Assembly: GCA_963739375.1 (NCBI GenBank)
Contig: CAVUAF010000023.1
Location: forward strand, 62,001 to 126,000
Length of the DNA: 64,000 nt
DNA from: CAVUAF01 sp963739375
GTDB taxonomy: Bacteria; Acidobacteriota; Terriglobia; Terriglobales; Acidobacteriaceae
Direction: 5' to 3'
Part shown: positions 1 through 9,754 of the stretch, one piece after another
Layout: every line of letters starts with the position of its first letter
Position numbering within the stretch: the first letter of the stretch is position 1
The notes under the pieces: generated by a model
The model's database searches: none
Seen by the model: the letters and a program-made list of their open reading frames with translations, nothing else
Told to the model about the DNA's origin: nothing
Made by a program: the position numbers and the translations under genes

Positions 1-2
1 AG

Positions 3-3000
3 ATCGACGCCGCGGTAAGGGCGGCGCAGGCCGCGGGAACGGCGGTCAACAACGCCGCCGAGACGGCGAACCGCGACTTCCAGCAGCGCATGGCCACGGC
101 GCAAACGGCGCTGCGGCAGCGCAATCCGGACGGCACGCCCGACGCCCAGTTCACGCAGGAGGCGGCGACGGCCTTCACGGAGGTGAATACCGTCTTCAAC
201 AACTCGCTGCGCAGCGCGCATGACGCGGTCGGCGACCAGATCCTGGAGGCGAACAACACCATCGGCTCGCTGACCCAGAGCTCGCTGGCCCAACTGCAGG
301 CGGCGGCGCGCGCCGCCGGCACCGTTGCCAGCCGCGGCGAGGTGCGGGTGGAGGTGGGGGAGGCGTTCACCTTCCACGCCTCCAGCAACGCCGCCAGCTA
401 CGAGTGGACGTTGTGCAATGCCCGCGGCGCCTGCAATCCGCTGCCCGGCTTTACCGCGACGACTCCCGACTTCAGCGCCCTCAGTTGCGGGCTGAACCCC
501 GGGGATTACATAGCCAAGCTCACCGGCACGGACGCCAACGGGAGGGCGATCAGCGAAAGCTATGCGCTGCAGGTGCTGCCGCCGGCCTACGACGATCCCG
601 CCACCCAGCTCCGCAACCTGGCCGCGGCCTACACGTCGCTGCAGTCGGCGCGCTTCCTGTCGTACTTCGATCCCGACTTCGGCGGCCTCCCCATGCTGCA
701 GGAGAACATACGCCGCACCTTCGCCTCGCTGAGCTCAATGAACATCAACCTGCGCATCTCGCAGGCGGAGGTGAATTGCAACGCCGCCACGGTGCGCGCC
801 GACTGGCAACAGAACTACAGCTTCCCGCAGAACACGGGGCTGGTGTACCACCAGTCGGAACAGCTCACGGCGCGCTTCACGCGCGTCCCGGGGCGGGGCT
901 GGCTGATCAACGATTTTCAGGGCGACAACGGCACGGTGCAGGGCGTGCCTCCCGGTCCCATCACCAGCGACCTGGCGCTGCCCGAGCTGCAGGTAACGAA
1001 CATCACCACCGCGGCCGCGCAAGGCGGCGGGGGCGGACTGCGAGCGGCCAGCGGCAGCGAGGGGAACGCCGCCAACCCCGTGCCCGTCGCTCCCGGCACG
1101 GTGAACGTGCGTTTCACGGTCACCAACGTCGGGCGGGCGCCGCTGACGCAGGCGGTCACGATCCACGTGGCGCTCCTTGACCTGAACCATGTCGAGCTGG
1201 CGGGCGGCGACGTCGTCGTCAATCCGCCACTCGCGGTCGGCGGCACGGTCAACCTGCAGACCACGGTGCAGGTGCCGCAGCTCCCGCCGGGCACCGGAGG
1301 GCAGCTCATCGCCATCGTGAACCCGGGCTGCCGCATCCCCACCACCAACTGCGGCGCCACCTCCACTTCGTTCCAGTCGATAACGGTGGGTACGGTTGAC
1401 CTGGCGGTGCAAAGCATCACGCCGGCGGCGAACCTGGTGGCCACGTTGGCCGGCTCCGCCACCGTCAACATCCGCAACACCGGCACGATCACCTCGAACC
1501 AGGTCACGGTCGTGCTCACCAGCCCCGACTTCCCCGGCTTCACGGCGAGCAGCCCGGTCCCGGCCATAGGTCCCGGCGCCAGCCAGAACGTGACCGTGAA
1601 CTTCAGCGTGCCCAACGGCACGGGCACGCACGTGTTCCGGGCGCAGATCACGCCGGCGGCGCAGTTCGACATCAACCCGGCAAACGATTCGAACACGGCG
1701 TCGTTCACGCTGGCGGCGCGCGTGGTCGACCTCGCCCTCAACGGCATCACGCTGCAGGGGAACCTCGCCTCCGGCCTGTCGGCCACGCTGGTGCTGCAGC
1801 TCCAGAACCTCGGCAGCGCGCCGTCGGCCGCCGCGGACACCATTTCCTGCACCCTGACGGGCCTGCAGGGAAGCTCCCCCTGGGTTCGATTCCCCTGGCG
1901 ACAATCAACGGCGGTGGCGTGGCAAGCCAGAACTTCACCTTCACCACGCCGGCCAACCGCGCGGGCAACGACACCATTCTCTGCACGCTGTCGCAGGACC
2001 CCTTCGAGACCATTACCACCAACAACAGCCGCAGCCTGAACGTGGTGGTGAGCTTGAACGTCGACCTGGCGTTCGACCAGCTGCCGCCGGTGCAGCGCAA
2101 CTACCAGATGGGCGACACCGTGAGCCTGCCCGTGACGGTGCGCAACAACGGCGGCGACACCACCGACTCCGTCTGGGCCATAGCGGTCAAGCTGAACGGC
2201 AGCGAGGTGGCGGCCATCCACGGGCCGCCGCTGGCGGGCGGCGCGACCACCGTGCTGACGGCCACCTTCCAGGTGCCGCAACTCCAAGCGGCTCCGGCCG
2301 ACGTCGTCGGGTCGTTGGAAGTGGACCTGAACCCCACGGGCAGCCAAACCGAGACCAACACCCAGAACAACGTCTTCGGTCCCACTACCATCAACCTGCA
2401 GGACTTCGTGCTGCAGACCACCGGGGCTTCGTTCCGTGGCGTGGCGGGGCGCGCCTTCAACGCCACGGTGCTGAGTGTGCTGCCGGCGACGTACTCCACC
2501 ACGCTCGGCCCGAACATCACCCTGAGCGGCGCGCTGCCGAGTGGTTTGCAGCTGGCCGGCACGCCGGCCACCCGCATCCAGGGCACGCCGGGGCAGACGG
2601 GCACGTCCAGCTTCACGGCGACGGGCACGGTGGGAGTGGTGCAGCACCCGGCGTCGGCGCCGGTGGCACTGCAGATTGATCCTGAATTCACCGTCACCTC
2701 GGTGGGGGCCACCAGCTTCTCGAACCAGAGTGGCGTGGCGACGTACAGCGTGCAGGTGAGCGGCGGCTTGTACCCGGCCAACGTCATCCTCACGCTGCCC
2801 AGCGGCATGACCAGCACCAGCTCGCTGAGCCAGCCGCTGCTCGCCGCGGGCACGGTGAGCTGGCAGGTCAGCGCCGTCGGTGCGGCGGTGGGGAACCCCA
2901 CCATCAACGGGGTGGTGACCGACGGCGGCATTCCGGGGACGAACACGCCGGCGGGGAACTTCGCGTTCTCCACCCCGGTGAGCGTCAGCAGCGCGCCGCC

Positions 3001-6000
3001 GCAGGCGAACTACATCGTCGGCGCGGTGAGCGTCGCCACGCACCAGGCGCCGCCCTTCACCGGCAGCAATGCTTTCGTCACCGGCGAAACGGTAGCCATC
3101 GTGGCCCAGATCCAGAACATCGGCGGGGGGACCGCCAGCGGCACCATCACGGCCACGTTCACCTGCACCAACCCGGCGGTCTGCACGCCCATTCCCTTCC
3201 TGGTGAACGCGCCGGCAGCCGGCCAGTCGGTGCCGGCCACCTTCAACATTCCGAACCTCGCCTTCCCGACGGGCTCGTACAGCGGGAGCATCGCGCTCAG
3301 CAATGCCCCCCCGCAGTCGACAACCGGCGGCCCCCTGACGGTGCCGTTTGATGTGATCGACTTCGCGGTGCAGCCGGCCACGCCCACGCCGCTTTCGCCG
3401 GTGCAGAACATCCGCATCGGCGGCAGCGGCCAGATGAACCTGTTCCTCATCGAAACGGGGCCGGTGCAGACCGTTCCCGTGCCGCTCTCCGGTTTGCCGG
3501 TAAGCGGAGTGAGCTACAGCTTCGCCAACAACCCGGCAACCCCCGGGGTCCTGGTGCCGACGATCAACGCCAACACCAGTACCCAGCCCGGAGCGGCCAC
3601 GGTAGGGGTGACCGGCACCCTGCACGGCGTGACCCGCACGGTGTCGCAGCCGGCGTGGTTCTTTACCGGGTCGCTGGTCAACCAGTCGTATCCGGGGAAC
3701 AGCCCGAGCTTCCCGGTGGGCATCCAGCCCAGCGGGCCCTCCATCCAAATCAACTTCCGGGTAACCGCCAACTGGAATCCGCTGACGGGGCCGGCGCAGC
3801 TTTCGGTGGGGACGGTAACCGGCTTCTCCGCCTCCTTCCCGGGGTCGCAGGTGAACCCCGGCGACTTCGTCACCCTGACGCTCTCCGCCTTCACCGGCGC
3901 CCCGGCTCAGGTGGCGGTGATTCCGATCACCCTGACCATCCCCAACACCTTTCCCTCCGACACTGTCACCTACAACCTGTACGTGCTGGCAGAGAACCTG
4001 CCCGACCTGGCGGTCACGAACATTGCGGCCACGCGCAGCCTGGCGAGCAATCCCTGGCTGGCGGGCGAGACCTTGGGGTTCAACGTCACCGTCAATAACT
4101 TCGGGGCCGCGGCGACCACCGGCCACGAACAGCTCGATCTTTCGGTGAACGGGATAATCGTAAACACCGTGCTCCTGCCCGCCACCCCGATTCCTGCCGG
4201 GCAGAGCATTATCGTGCCGGTAAGCCTCACCGCGCCGTATTTCGGGCCCGGCCAAACCAACTTCAACGGCACCGGGAGTGTGGCTGCGAGCGTGTCTCCC
4301 GATGCCAACGAATCGAACCTCACTAACAACTTTGGCTTCAACAACAACGTGAACATGGCGGACTGGGACCTCACCATTCGCAGCGGCTTCCCGGGTCTCT
4401 CGAACACGAATCCGGTTCTCTTGGGCGCCACCGGCGGCCCCAATGGGTCGACGCAACTCGTCATCGCGACCACCGCGGGAACGCCGGTGGCCACGTTCGC
4501 CGTCAGCCCCGGCCTGGTCAGCACCAACATCTCGTTCGGGGCGCCGCCGCTGAGCAATACCTCGCTGACCACGGGCAACTCGTTCATCACCACTGCGAAT
4601 GTGCAGGAAACCCCCGGCAACTTCAACGGGCCCTTCTACGCGCAGGTGATCGCCACCCTGCCGGCGGGCGCGGGGATCTTCGCCGGCCGGCAAATGCAAC
4701 GGCAGCAGACTATCTTCATCGCCCACATCACCATCAACCCGCTCGATACCGTGCGGCTCACTTCGAACCGTAACAACTTCAACAGCACTAACGGAGGCCC
4801 GGCCACCGGCGTGCCGCTGCAGTTGAACGGACTGCTGCCCGAGCTGGTTGCCTTCACCCCAACGCGGGTGGGGTCGGTGACCTTCCCGTGCACTACCGGG
4901 AGTTGCCCGGGGCACGTGGACATCACGTTCGCCGATTCCACGACCGCGGCGGACCTCGTGGAGTCCACTCCGCACCAGCTGAAGGGCGTGAATTACAACA
5001 GCTCGGCCACGGCGACGTTCACCGCACTGACCAACGCGACTGGCTTCCTCAGCACCACTTCGATCAGCGACTTCCGGGTTTCGGCGGAGGCGGTCTCGCA
5101 GGCGGTAGCCCAGGGTACGCCCGTTCCGTTCGGCTCGAACCCGATCGGCAATCTGCTGTTCAACATCGGCGACCTGGGGTTCAGCAGTCAGCAGAGGTCC
5201 TTCCCCTGCCTGGCCGTGCCGCCGGGCGGCGGCAGCGGCCAGATGCCGCTCGCCTTCCAGGCCATCAACGGGTTCAACCTGGGCGTAATCGGGAACTGGT
5301 CGTGGTCGGGGTTGCCGACGGGGATAACGGTGAGTCCGCCCTCCGGGAGCAGCTCGTCGCTGCCCACGTTTACCTTCCAGAACAGCAACCCCAGCTCGGT
5401 GATCGCCGCGCTGGCGACCGTGAACTTTGTGGTGAGCACTGCCAACAGCTTCGGCACGGCGACGGTGACGCTGCAAGCGGCTCTCGACCTGTCGCCGGGC
5501 CTCGACCTATGTAGCGCTGGCGTAGCGAATCCCGGCGGCGGGCGCGTCCTCCGCGGACAATGGGGGAACGTGGCGTCCCTGGGTTCGGCGAACCTGCCGG
5601 TGACGCCGGTGCGGGTGGAGGCGCTGCCCGAACTCAGCCTCAGCCCCGCGGACGTGACCTTCACGCCCTCGGTGCCGCACGCCGGAGACACGGTCGAGGT
5701 CCGCTTCCGGATCGCGAACACCGGGAACGCCGACGCCACGCACGTACCGGTAGTGCTGCGCGCGAACGGGCAAACCGTGGCCAGCGACACCTTCGACATC
5801 GCCGCCGGCCGCACCACGCTCGGCGCTTTGCGGTGGAACAATGCGCGGCCCCCGGGCATCAACCCGCGGCTGCGCCCGGCGCGCGGGCTGGACCACGCCA
5901 GCCTGATCGCGGGGGAGGTGGCGCTCGCGGTGGAGCTGGCCATCGATCCCGGCCGCACGGTGCGGCAGCGCGGCAACAACCTGCGCAACAACACGGCGGC

Positions 6001-6541
6001 GCTGCCCCACTTCACGCTGCGCGGCGACGCGGCCACCCCAGTCAACGACGGCGGCTCGCCCGCCGCGGGCAGCGCGGCGCAGCAGCGCACCTACCTCGCG
6101 GTCACCGAGTCCGCGTGCACCGGCTTCCGCTTCGCTTCCGGGGGCGCGACACGGTGCGATTCGGCCGACGTCGAGATCACAGTGGACGAAGCCGGCTCCG
6201 GGCGCTACACGCTGGCTTCCCAGAACGGCATTGCCGACCTGGGGCCCGCGGGCATGGCCCCGCAACTCGCCGCGGCGCGTTACGCGCCGCAGGCGGCGGG
6301 CATCGCCGGACACAGCTACGCCGTGCAACTCGGCGGCGGGCGCGTCGGCGTCCTGACGTTGCAGAGCATCCGCAGCTACGGGCAGCTCGACGCCCGCACC
6401 CGGCGGCTCTTCCGCGGCGGCAGCGCCGGCAAGAACATCAGCAAGCTGGGCAGCGACACCGGGCCGGTGGAAGCCGGCGACGTTTCCGGGCATGCGCCCG
6501 AGGCGGCGGTCTACTTCGAAATCGCCTACACTACTCCGTAG
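3..6541 (+). CDS. Giant CARDB-repeat surface protein, 5' truncated, one frameshift
   Basis: The reading frame is open from the window edge, so the true start lies upstream; about 2,180 residues are visible. The N-terminal part is alanine/glutamine-rich and probably helical. An Ig/PKD-like stretch follows (about 345-580). Then come many beta-sandwich modules of CARDB type, recognisable by repeats such as DLAVTNI, 'NTG' or 'NNG' turns and 'L.PGQS' segments, for example near 1400-1720, 2040-2390, 4000-4340 and 5630-6000. The frame changes at a C-run (1876-1880). Adding one C joins the two frames without loss (GLQGSSP continues as LGSIPLATINGGG), so I treat it as one gene. CARDB modules are typical of secreted or cell-surface adhesion-like proteins. 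No anchor motif or TM segment is visible at the C terminus, which ends with a short Ser/Gly-rich segment. A strong terminator follows. Substrate and partner are unknown. Confidence 0.8.
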
Positions 6542-6558
6542 CGGGCGAGCTGATTTTG

Positions 6559-6593
6559 CGTCCCCGCGGCCCGCACACCGCGGGGACGTTTTT
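6559..6593 (+). terminator. Rho-independent terminator after the CARDB gene
   Basis: An 11-bp perfect stem (CGTCCCCGCGG with CCGCGGGGACG) and an 8-nt loop are followed by five T. It lies 18 nt after the CARDB stop codon and separates that gene from the next one. Confidence 0.9.
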
Positions 6594-6625
6594 CTGAGCG
6601 GAAATCCCGCCCGTGGAGTTTCAGC

Positions 6626-7171
6626 ATGAAAGCAATGCGCGTGGTGCTGCTGTTTGCGATGGCCGTGGGCGTAGCGTTGGGCGCGGTGGCGCAGTCGGAG
6701 CCGGCACAGCCGCCGGCGTCCGGCCAGAGCGACGCCAAAGACAAGGACGCCAAGAAGAAAGACAAAAAGAAGGACAAGAAGGGCGGAGCGACGGACGAGC
6801 TCAACACCGCCGTCTTCTCCGACGCCGTCGCCACCGACGTGCTGGGGATGATCCGCGACGGCCTCGAAGGCCACACCCAGCGCCTCCTGCTCTCGGCCTT
6901 CGATGGCGACAAGATGGACGGCTACCTCACCTTCGAAGACCAGATCCAGGCGCTGTTCGAGCACTACGAGGGCTTCCGCGTGCACTTCCGCATCGTGCAG
7001 AGCACTACCCAGGGGGCGCGCGGCGTGGTCATGGTGCTGTTCGAGATGGAGGAGCTGCCACGCGGCGGCACGGCGCCCATTCGCAAGGCCTCGGAGGTGC
7101 GCTTCGAGCTGGAGCGCGGACGCAAGGGCTGGCGCGTCGTGGACTTCAACCCGCGGGGATTTTTCTCGTAA
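6626..7171 (+). CDS. Small secreted protein with Lys/Asp-rich linker
   Basis: A 181-residue protein. Residues 1-22 form a signal peptide ending in AVAQ. A strongly charged Lys/Asp linker follows (about residues 37-53), then a globular domain of about 125 residues with alternating strands and helices ending in 'GWRVVDFNPRGFF'. That ending resembles the last strand of NTF2/SnoaL-like or 'DUF' calcium-independent folds that measure a transported load, but I cannot assign a family. It starts 85 nt after the CARDB gene and beyond a terminator, so it is probably transcribed separately. The linker suggests tethering or interaction with acidic polymers, which is inference. Function unknown. Confidence 0.75.
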   Translation: MKAMRVVLLFAMAVGVALGAVAQSEPAQPPASGQSDAKDKDAKKKDKKKDKKGGATDELNTAVFSDAVATDVLGMIRDGLEGHTQRLLLSAFDGDKMDGYLTFEDQIQALFEHYEGFRVHFRIVQSTTQGARGVVMVLFEMEELPRGGTAPIRKASEVRFELERGRKGWRVVDFNPRGFFS

Positions 7172-7256
7172 GCGAAAGCGGGCGCGGCCGGCCCGCGCGC
7201 CGCGCCCGCCGACGGCAGGCCGCACGCCATCGGCGCGCGGTGGTTCGGGGAGCGGT

Positions 7257-7715
7257 GTGGAGCCAAGCGACCAGCAAGAAAAGCCACGCGATTACCCGGA
7301 GCGGCCGGTGGTCGGGGTGGGCGCGGTCATTGTGCAGGACGGGCGGGCGGTGATCGTGCGCCGCGCCGGCGAGCCGCTGGCGGGTGAGTGGTCGGTGCCC
7401 GGGGGCGTACTCGAACTCGGGGAGACGCTGCGTCAGGGCGCGGTGCGCGAGGCGCACGAGGAAACCGGGCTGCGGGTGGAGGCGGGGGAGTTGCTCGACG
7501 TCTTCGACAGCATCTTTCCCGACCCCGACGGGCGCACCCGCTACCACTACGTGCTGATCGACTTCCTGTGCCGGGTCACCGGCGGTGAGCTGCGGGCGGG
7601 CAGCGACGTCAGCGACGCGCGCTGGATCACCGCCGCCGACATTCCCTCCCTTAATTTGCGCGATTCCATCGCCGCCGTCTTGCGTCGGGGGCTGGCCCGG
7701 GCAGAAGGCCTCTAG
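7257..7715 (+). CDS. NUDIX hydrolase
   Basis: A 152-residue NUDIX-fold pyrophosphohydrolase. The full NUDIX box is present: G-x5-E-x7-REAHEETGL, about residues 49-71, giving the Mg-binding glutamates. The N-terminal PVVGVGAVIVQDGRAVIVRR strand pattern and 'W.VPGG' are typical of ADP-ribose/MutT-like or NUDT members acting on nucleoside-diphosphate derivatives; the exact substrate cannot be read. I chose the GTG at 7257 because GGGGAG lies 4 nt upstream; the open frame extends further but looks non-coding there. It converges on purB, and the two stop codons overlap in a palindromic CTAG. Confidence 0.85.
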   Translation: MEPSDQQEKPRDYPERPVVGVGAVIVQDGRAVIVRRAGEPLAGEWSVPGGVLELGETLRQGAVREAHEETGLRVEAGELLDVFDSIFPDPDGRTRYHYVLIDFLCRVTGGELRAGSDVSDARWITAADIPSLNLRDSIAAVLRRGLARAEGL

Positions 7716-9055
7716 GTAGAGCGCGAGCGGCGCGACCTTTTGGGGGCAGGCGGCGCGGCGTCTTTCCCAAAGACGCGTGCGAAAATCGCGTCCACGTGGC
7801 GCAGTTGGCGCTTCAGGTCGAAGGCGCGCGCGAGTTGTGCCGGCGGGATGCGCTTGGCGATGAGCGGATCCTGGGCAACCAGCTCGCGGAAGCTTCTGCC
7901 TTCGTCCCACGCCTGCATGGCGCAGGCCTGGACAATGCGGTACGCGTCTTCGCGCGCGATGCCGTGCTCCACCAGGTCGAGCAGCAACTGGCCGCTGAAC
8001 ACCAGCCCGCCGGTGCGGTCGAGGTTGGCCAGCATGCGCTCGGGGTAGACCACCAGGGTATCGATGAGCGCCGCGGTCTTGGCCAGCAGGTAGTCGGTCA
8101 GGATGGTGGAGTCGGGGAGGATGATGCGCTCCACCGAGGAATGCGAGATGTCGCGCTCGTGCCACAGCGCCACGTTCTCGAACGCCGCCTGGGCGTTGGC
8201 CCGCACCACGCGGGCCAGGCCGCAGATCTGCTCCGCGGTGACCGGGTTGCGCTTGTGCGGCATGGCCGACGAGCCCTTTTGCCGGGCGCTGAAGTGCTCC
8301 TCCGCCTCGCGCACCTCGGTGCGCTGCAGGTGGCGCACCTCGAGCGCGATCTTCTCCAGGGTAGCCGTGATGACAGCCAGGGTCGCCACGTAGTAGGCGT
8401 GGCGGTCGCGCTGGATGACCTGCGAGGTGACCGGCGCGGCGCGCAGTCCCAGCCGGGCACAGATCTTATCTTCCAGCTCCGGGCCGAGGTGGGCATGGTT
8501 GCCCACCGCGCCGGAAAACTTGCCCACGTCCAAGTCGGCGGCGGCGCGCTCGAAGCGGGCGAGGTTCCGCTCCACCTCGGCGTACCAGTTCGCCAGCTTC
8601 AGGCCGAAGGTGATGGGCTCGGCGTGGATGCCGTGGGTACGGCCGATCTGCGGGGTGTGGCGGAACTCGAAGGCGCGGCGCCGCAGCACGCCCGCCAACT
8701 CCCGCAGGCCGGCGGCGATGATCGCGGACGCCTGGCGCAGCAGCAGCGCCTGCGCCGTGTCCACCACGTCGTTGGAGGTGAGGCCGTAATGCAGCCAGCG
8801 CGCCTCCGGCCCGACCTTCTCCGCCACCGCGGTGGTGAAGGCGATGACGTCGTGCTTCACCTCGGCCTCGATGGCGTGAATGCGCGCCAGGTCGAAGTCC
8901 GCCTTCTGGCACAGGCGGCGTGCGGCCGCCCGCGGAACCATGCCGGCTTCGGCAAGCACGGCGGTAGCGGCCAGTTCGACCTCGAGCCAGGTGCGGAAGC
9001 GGTTCTCGTCACTCCAGATGCGGCCCATCGCGGGACGCGTGTAGCGCGGGATCAA
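7712..9055 (-). CDS. purB: Adenylosuccinate lyase
   Basis: A 447-residue member of the fumarase/aspartase superfamily. It cleaves SAICAR and adenylosuccinate in purine synthesis, in the cytosol. The family signature GSSAMPHKRNP is intact, as are the N-terminal 'RYTRPAMGRIWSDENRF' and 'GRTHGIHAEP' motifs that contain active-site histidines. The start is taken as TTG at 9055, because GGAGAGGAG lies 6 nt upstream and the protein then begins like its relatives; the 49 codons further upstream read like non-coding sequence. The C terminus carries a short basic tail (KRSRRSRS). The gene stands alone, facing a NUDIX gene. Confidence 0.95.
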   Translation of the reverse strand: MIPRYTRPAMGRIWSDENRFRTWLEVELAATAVLAEAGMVPRAAARRLCQKADFDLARIHAIEAEVKHDVIAFTTAVAEKVGPEARWLHYGLTSNDVVDTAQALLLRQASAIIAAGLRELAGVLRRRAFEFRHTPQIGRTHGIHAEPITFGLKLANWYAEVERNLARFERAAADLDVGKFSGAVGNHAHLGPELEDKICARLGLRAAPVTSQVIQRDRHAYYVATLAVITATLEKIALEVRHLQRTEVREAEEHFSARQKGSSAMPHKRNPVTAEQICGLARVVRANAQAAFENVALWHERDISHSSVERIILPDSTILTDYLLAKTAALIDTLVVYPERMLANLDRTGGLVFSGQLLLDLVEHGIAREDAYRIVQACAMQAWDEGRSFRELVAQDPLIAKRIPPAQLARAFDLKRQLRHVDAIFARVFGKDAAPPAPKRSRRSRST

Positions 9056-9230
9056 GGGGCGCTCCTCTCCCGTTCCTTCCACGGACGAAAGAAAGTACGA
9101 TGGGGGAACCTTGGATTCTAACTGCTGGCGCCGCGCGCGGCCAGCGGGGGCGGGGAGACCCCCTGCCGCGGGCTGTGGAGGGGATGGCCGCGGCCAGGGC
9201 AAAGCGCGTGGGAGCGAGAATGCGGCACAG

Positions 9231-9249
9231 TATATCGGGAAACGATATA
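9231..9249. promoter_or_regulatory. Palindromic operator before the MarR gene
   Basis: A perfect 7-bp inverted repeat, TATATCG-GGAAA-CGATATA, with a 5-nt spacer. It sits 21 nt before the chosen MarR-family start, in otherwise very GC-rich sequence. Its size and AT-rich arms fit a dimeric winged-helix binding site, so autoregulation is likely. That is inference. Confidence 0.65.
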
Positions 9250-9270
9250 ATGGCGGACGGGCAGGAGAGC

Positions 9271-9705
9271 ATGAGCCTGGCCGACGGCTACTACCGGGCG
9301 ATGGCCGAGTTCCGGCACCAGATCCGCCGCTTCATGAGTTTCAGCGAGGAGGCGGCGCGGGCTGCCGGGGTGGAGCCGCAGCAGCATCTGCTGCTGCTCG
9401 CGGTCCGCGGGCTGCCGCCGGGGTCGCGTCCGACGATCGGCGCCCTCGCCGCCCGCCTGCTGCTGCGCCATCACAGCGTGGTCGAGCTGGTGGACCGGTC
9501 GGAGCGCATGGGGCTGGTGCGGCGCGCCGTGGTGCCGCGCGACCGGCGCCAGGTCCTGGTGGAGCTGACCGGCAAGGGCGAACGCCTGTTGCAGCGGATC
9601 TTCGTCCAGAACCGCGCCAAGCTGCGCTCCCAGAGCCGCGAGCTGAGCGAGGCACTGGCCCGGATCACGCGCGCGCAGCAGCTGGGCAGCCGCCGCCGGA
9701 GATAG
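9271..9705 (+). CDS. MarR-family transcriptional regulator
   Basis: A 144-residue winged-helix DNA-binding protein. The core 'TIGALAARLLLRHHSVVELVDRSERMGLVRR' helix-turn-helix and 'DRRQVLVELTGKGERLL' wing are clear MarR features. The N terminus ('ADGYYRAMAEFRHQIRRFM') forms the dimerisation helix. The start at 9271 is supported by AGGAGAG just upstream; an alternative ATG at 9250 would add seven residues but has no ribosome-binding site and would abut the palindromic operator. The gene stands alone and ligand or target genes cannot be read from context; purB lies divergently upstream. Confidence 0.85.
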   Translation: MSLADGYYRAMAEFRHQIRRFMSFSEEAARAAGVEPQQHLLLLAVRGLPPGSRPTIGALAARLLLRHHSVVELVDRSERMGLVRRAVVPRDRRQVLVELTGKGERLLQRIFVQNRAKLRSQSRELSEALARITRAQQLGSRRRR

Positions 9706-9754
9706 CCGACGCCGGCGAGCGGCGCGCCCCGCCCCCTGGAAGGCGGCGGTACAC

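Noticed and set aside
1881..1900. tRNA T-arm-like sequence (GGTTCGATTCC)
   Set aside because: It lies inside the CARDB coding sequence and there is no D-arm, anticodon arm or acceptor stem around it.
917..5476. Long minus-strand open frame of 1,519 codons
   Set aside because: It is antisense to the CARDB gene, rich in Arg/Gly/His with no domain, and explained by high-GC codon bias.
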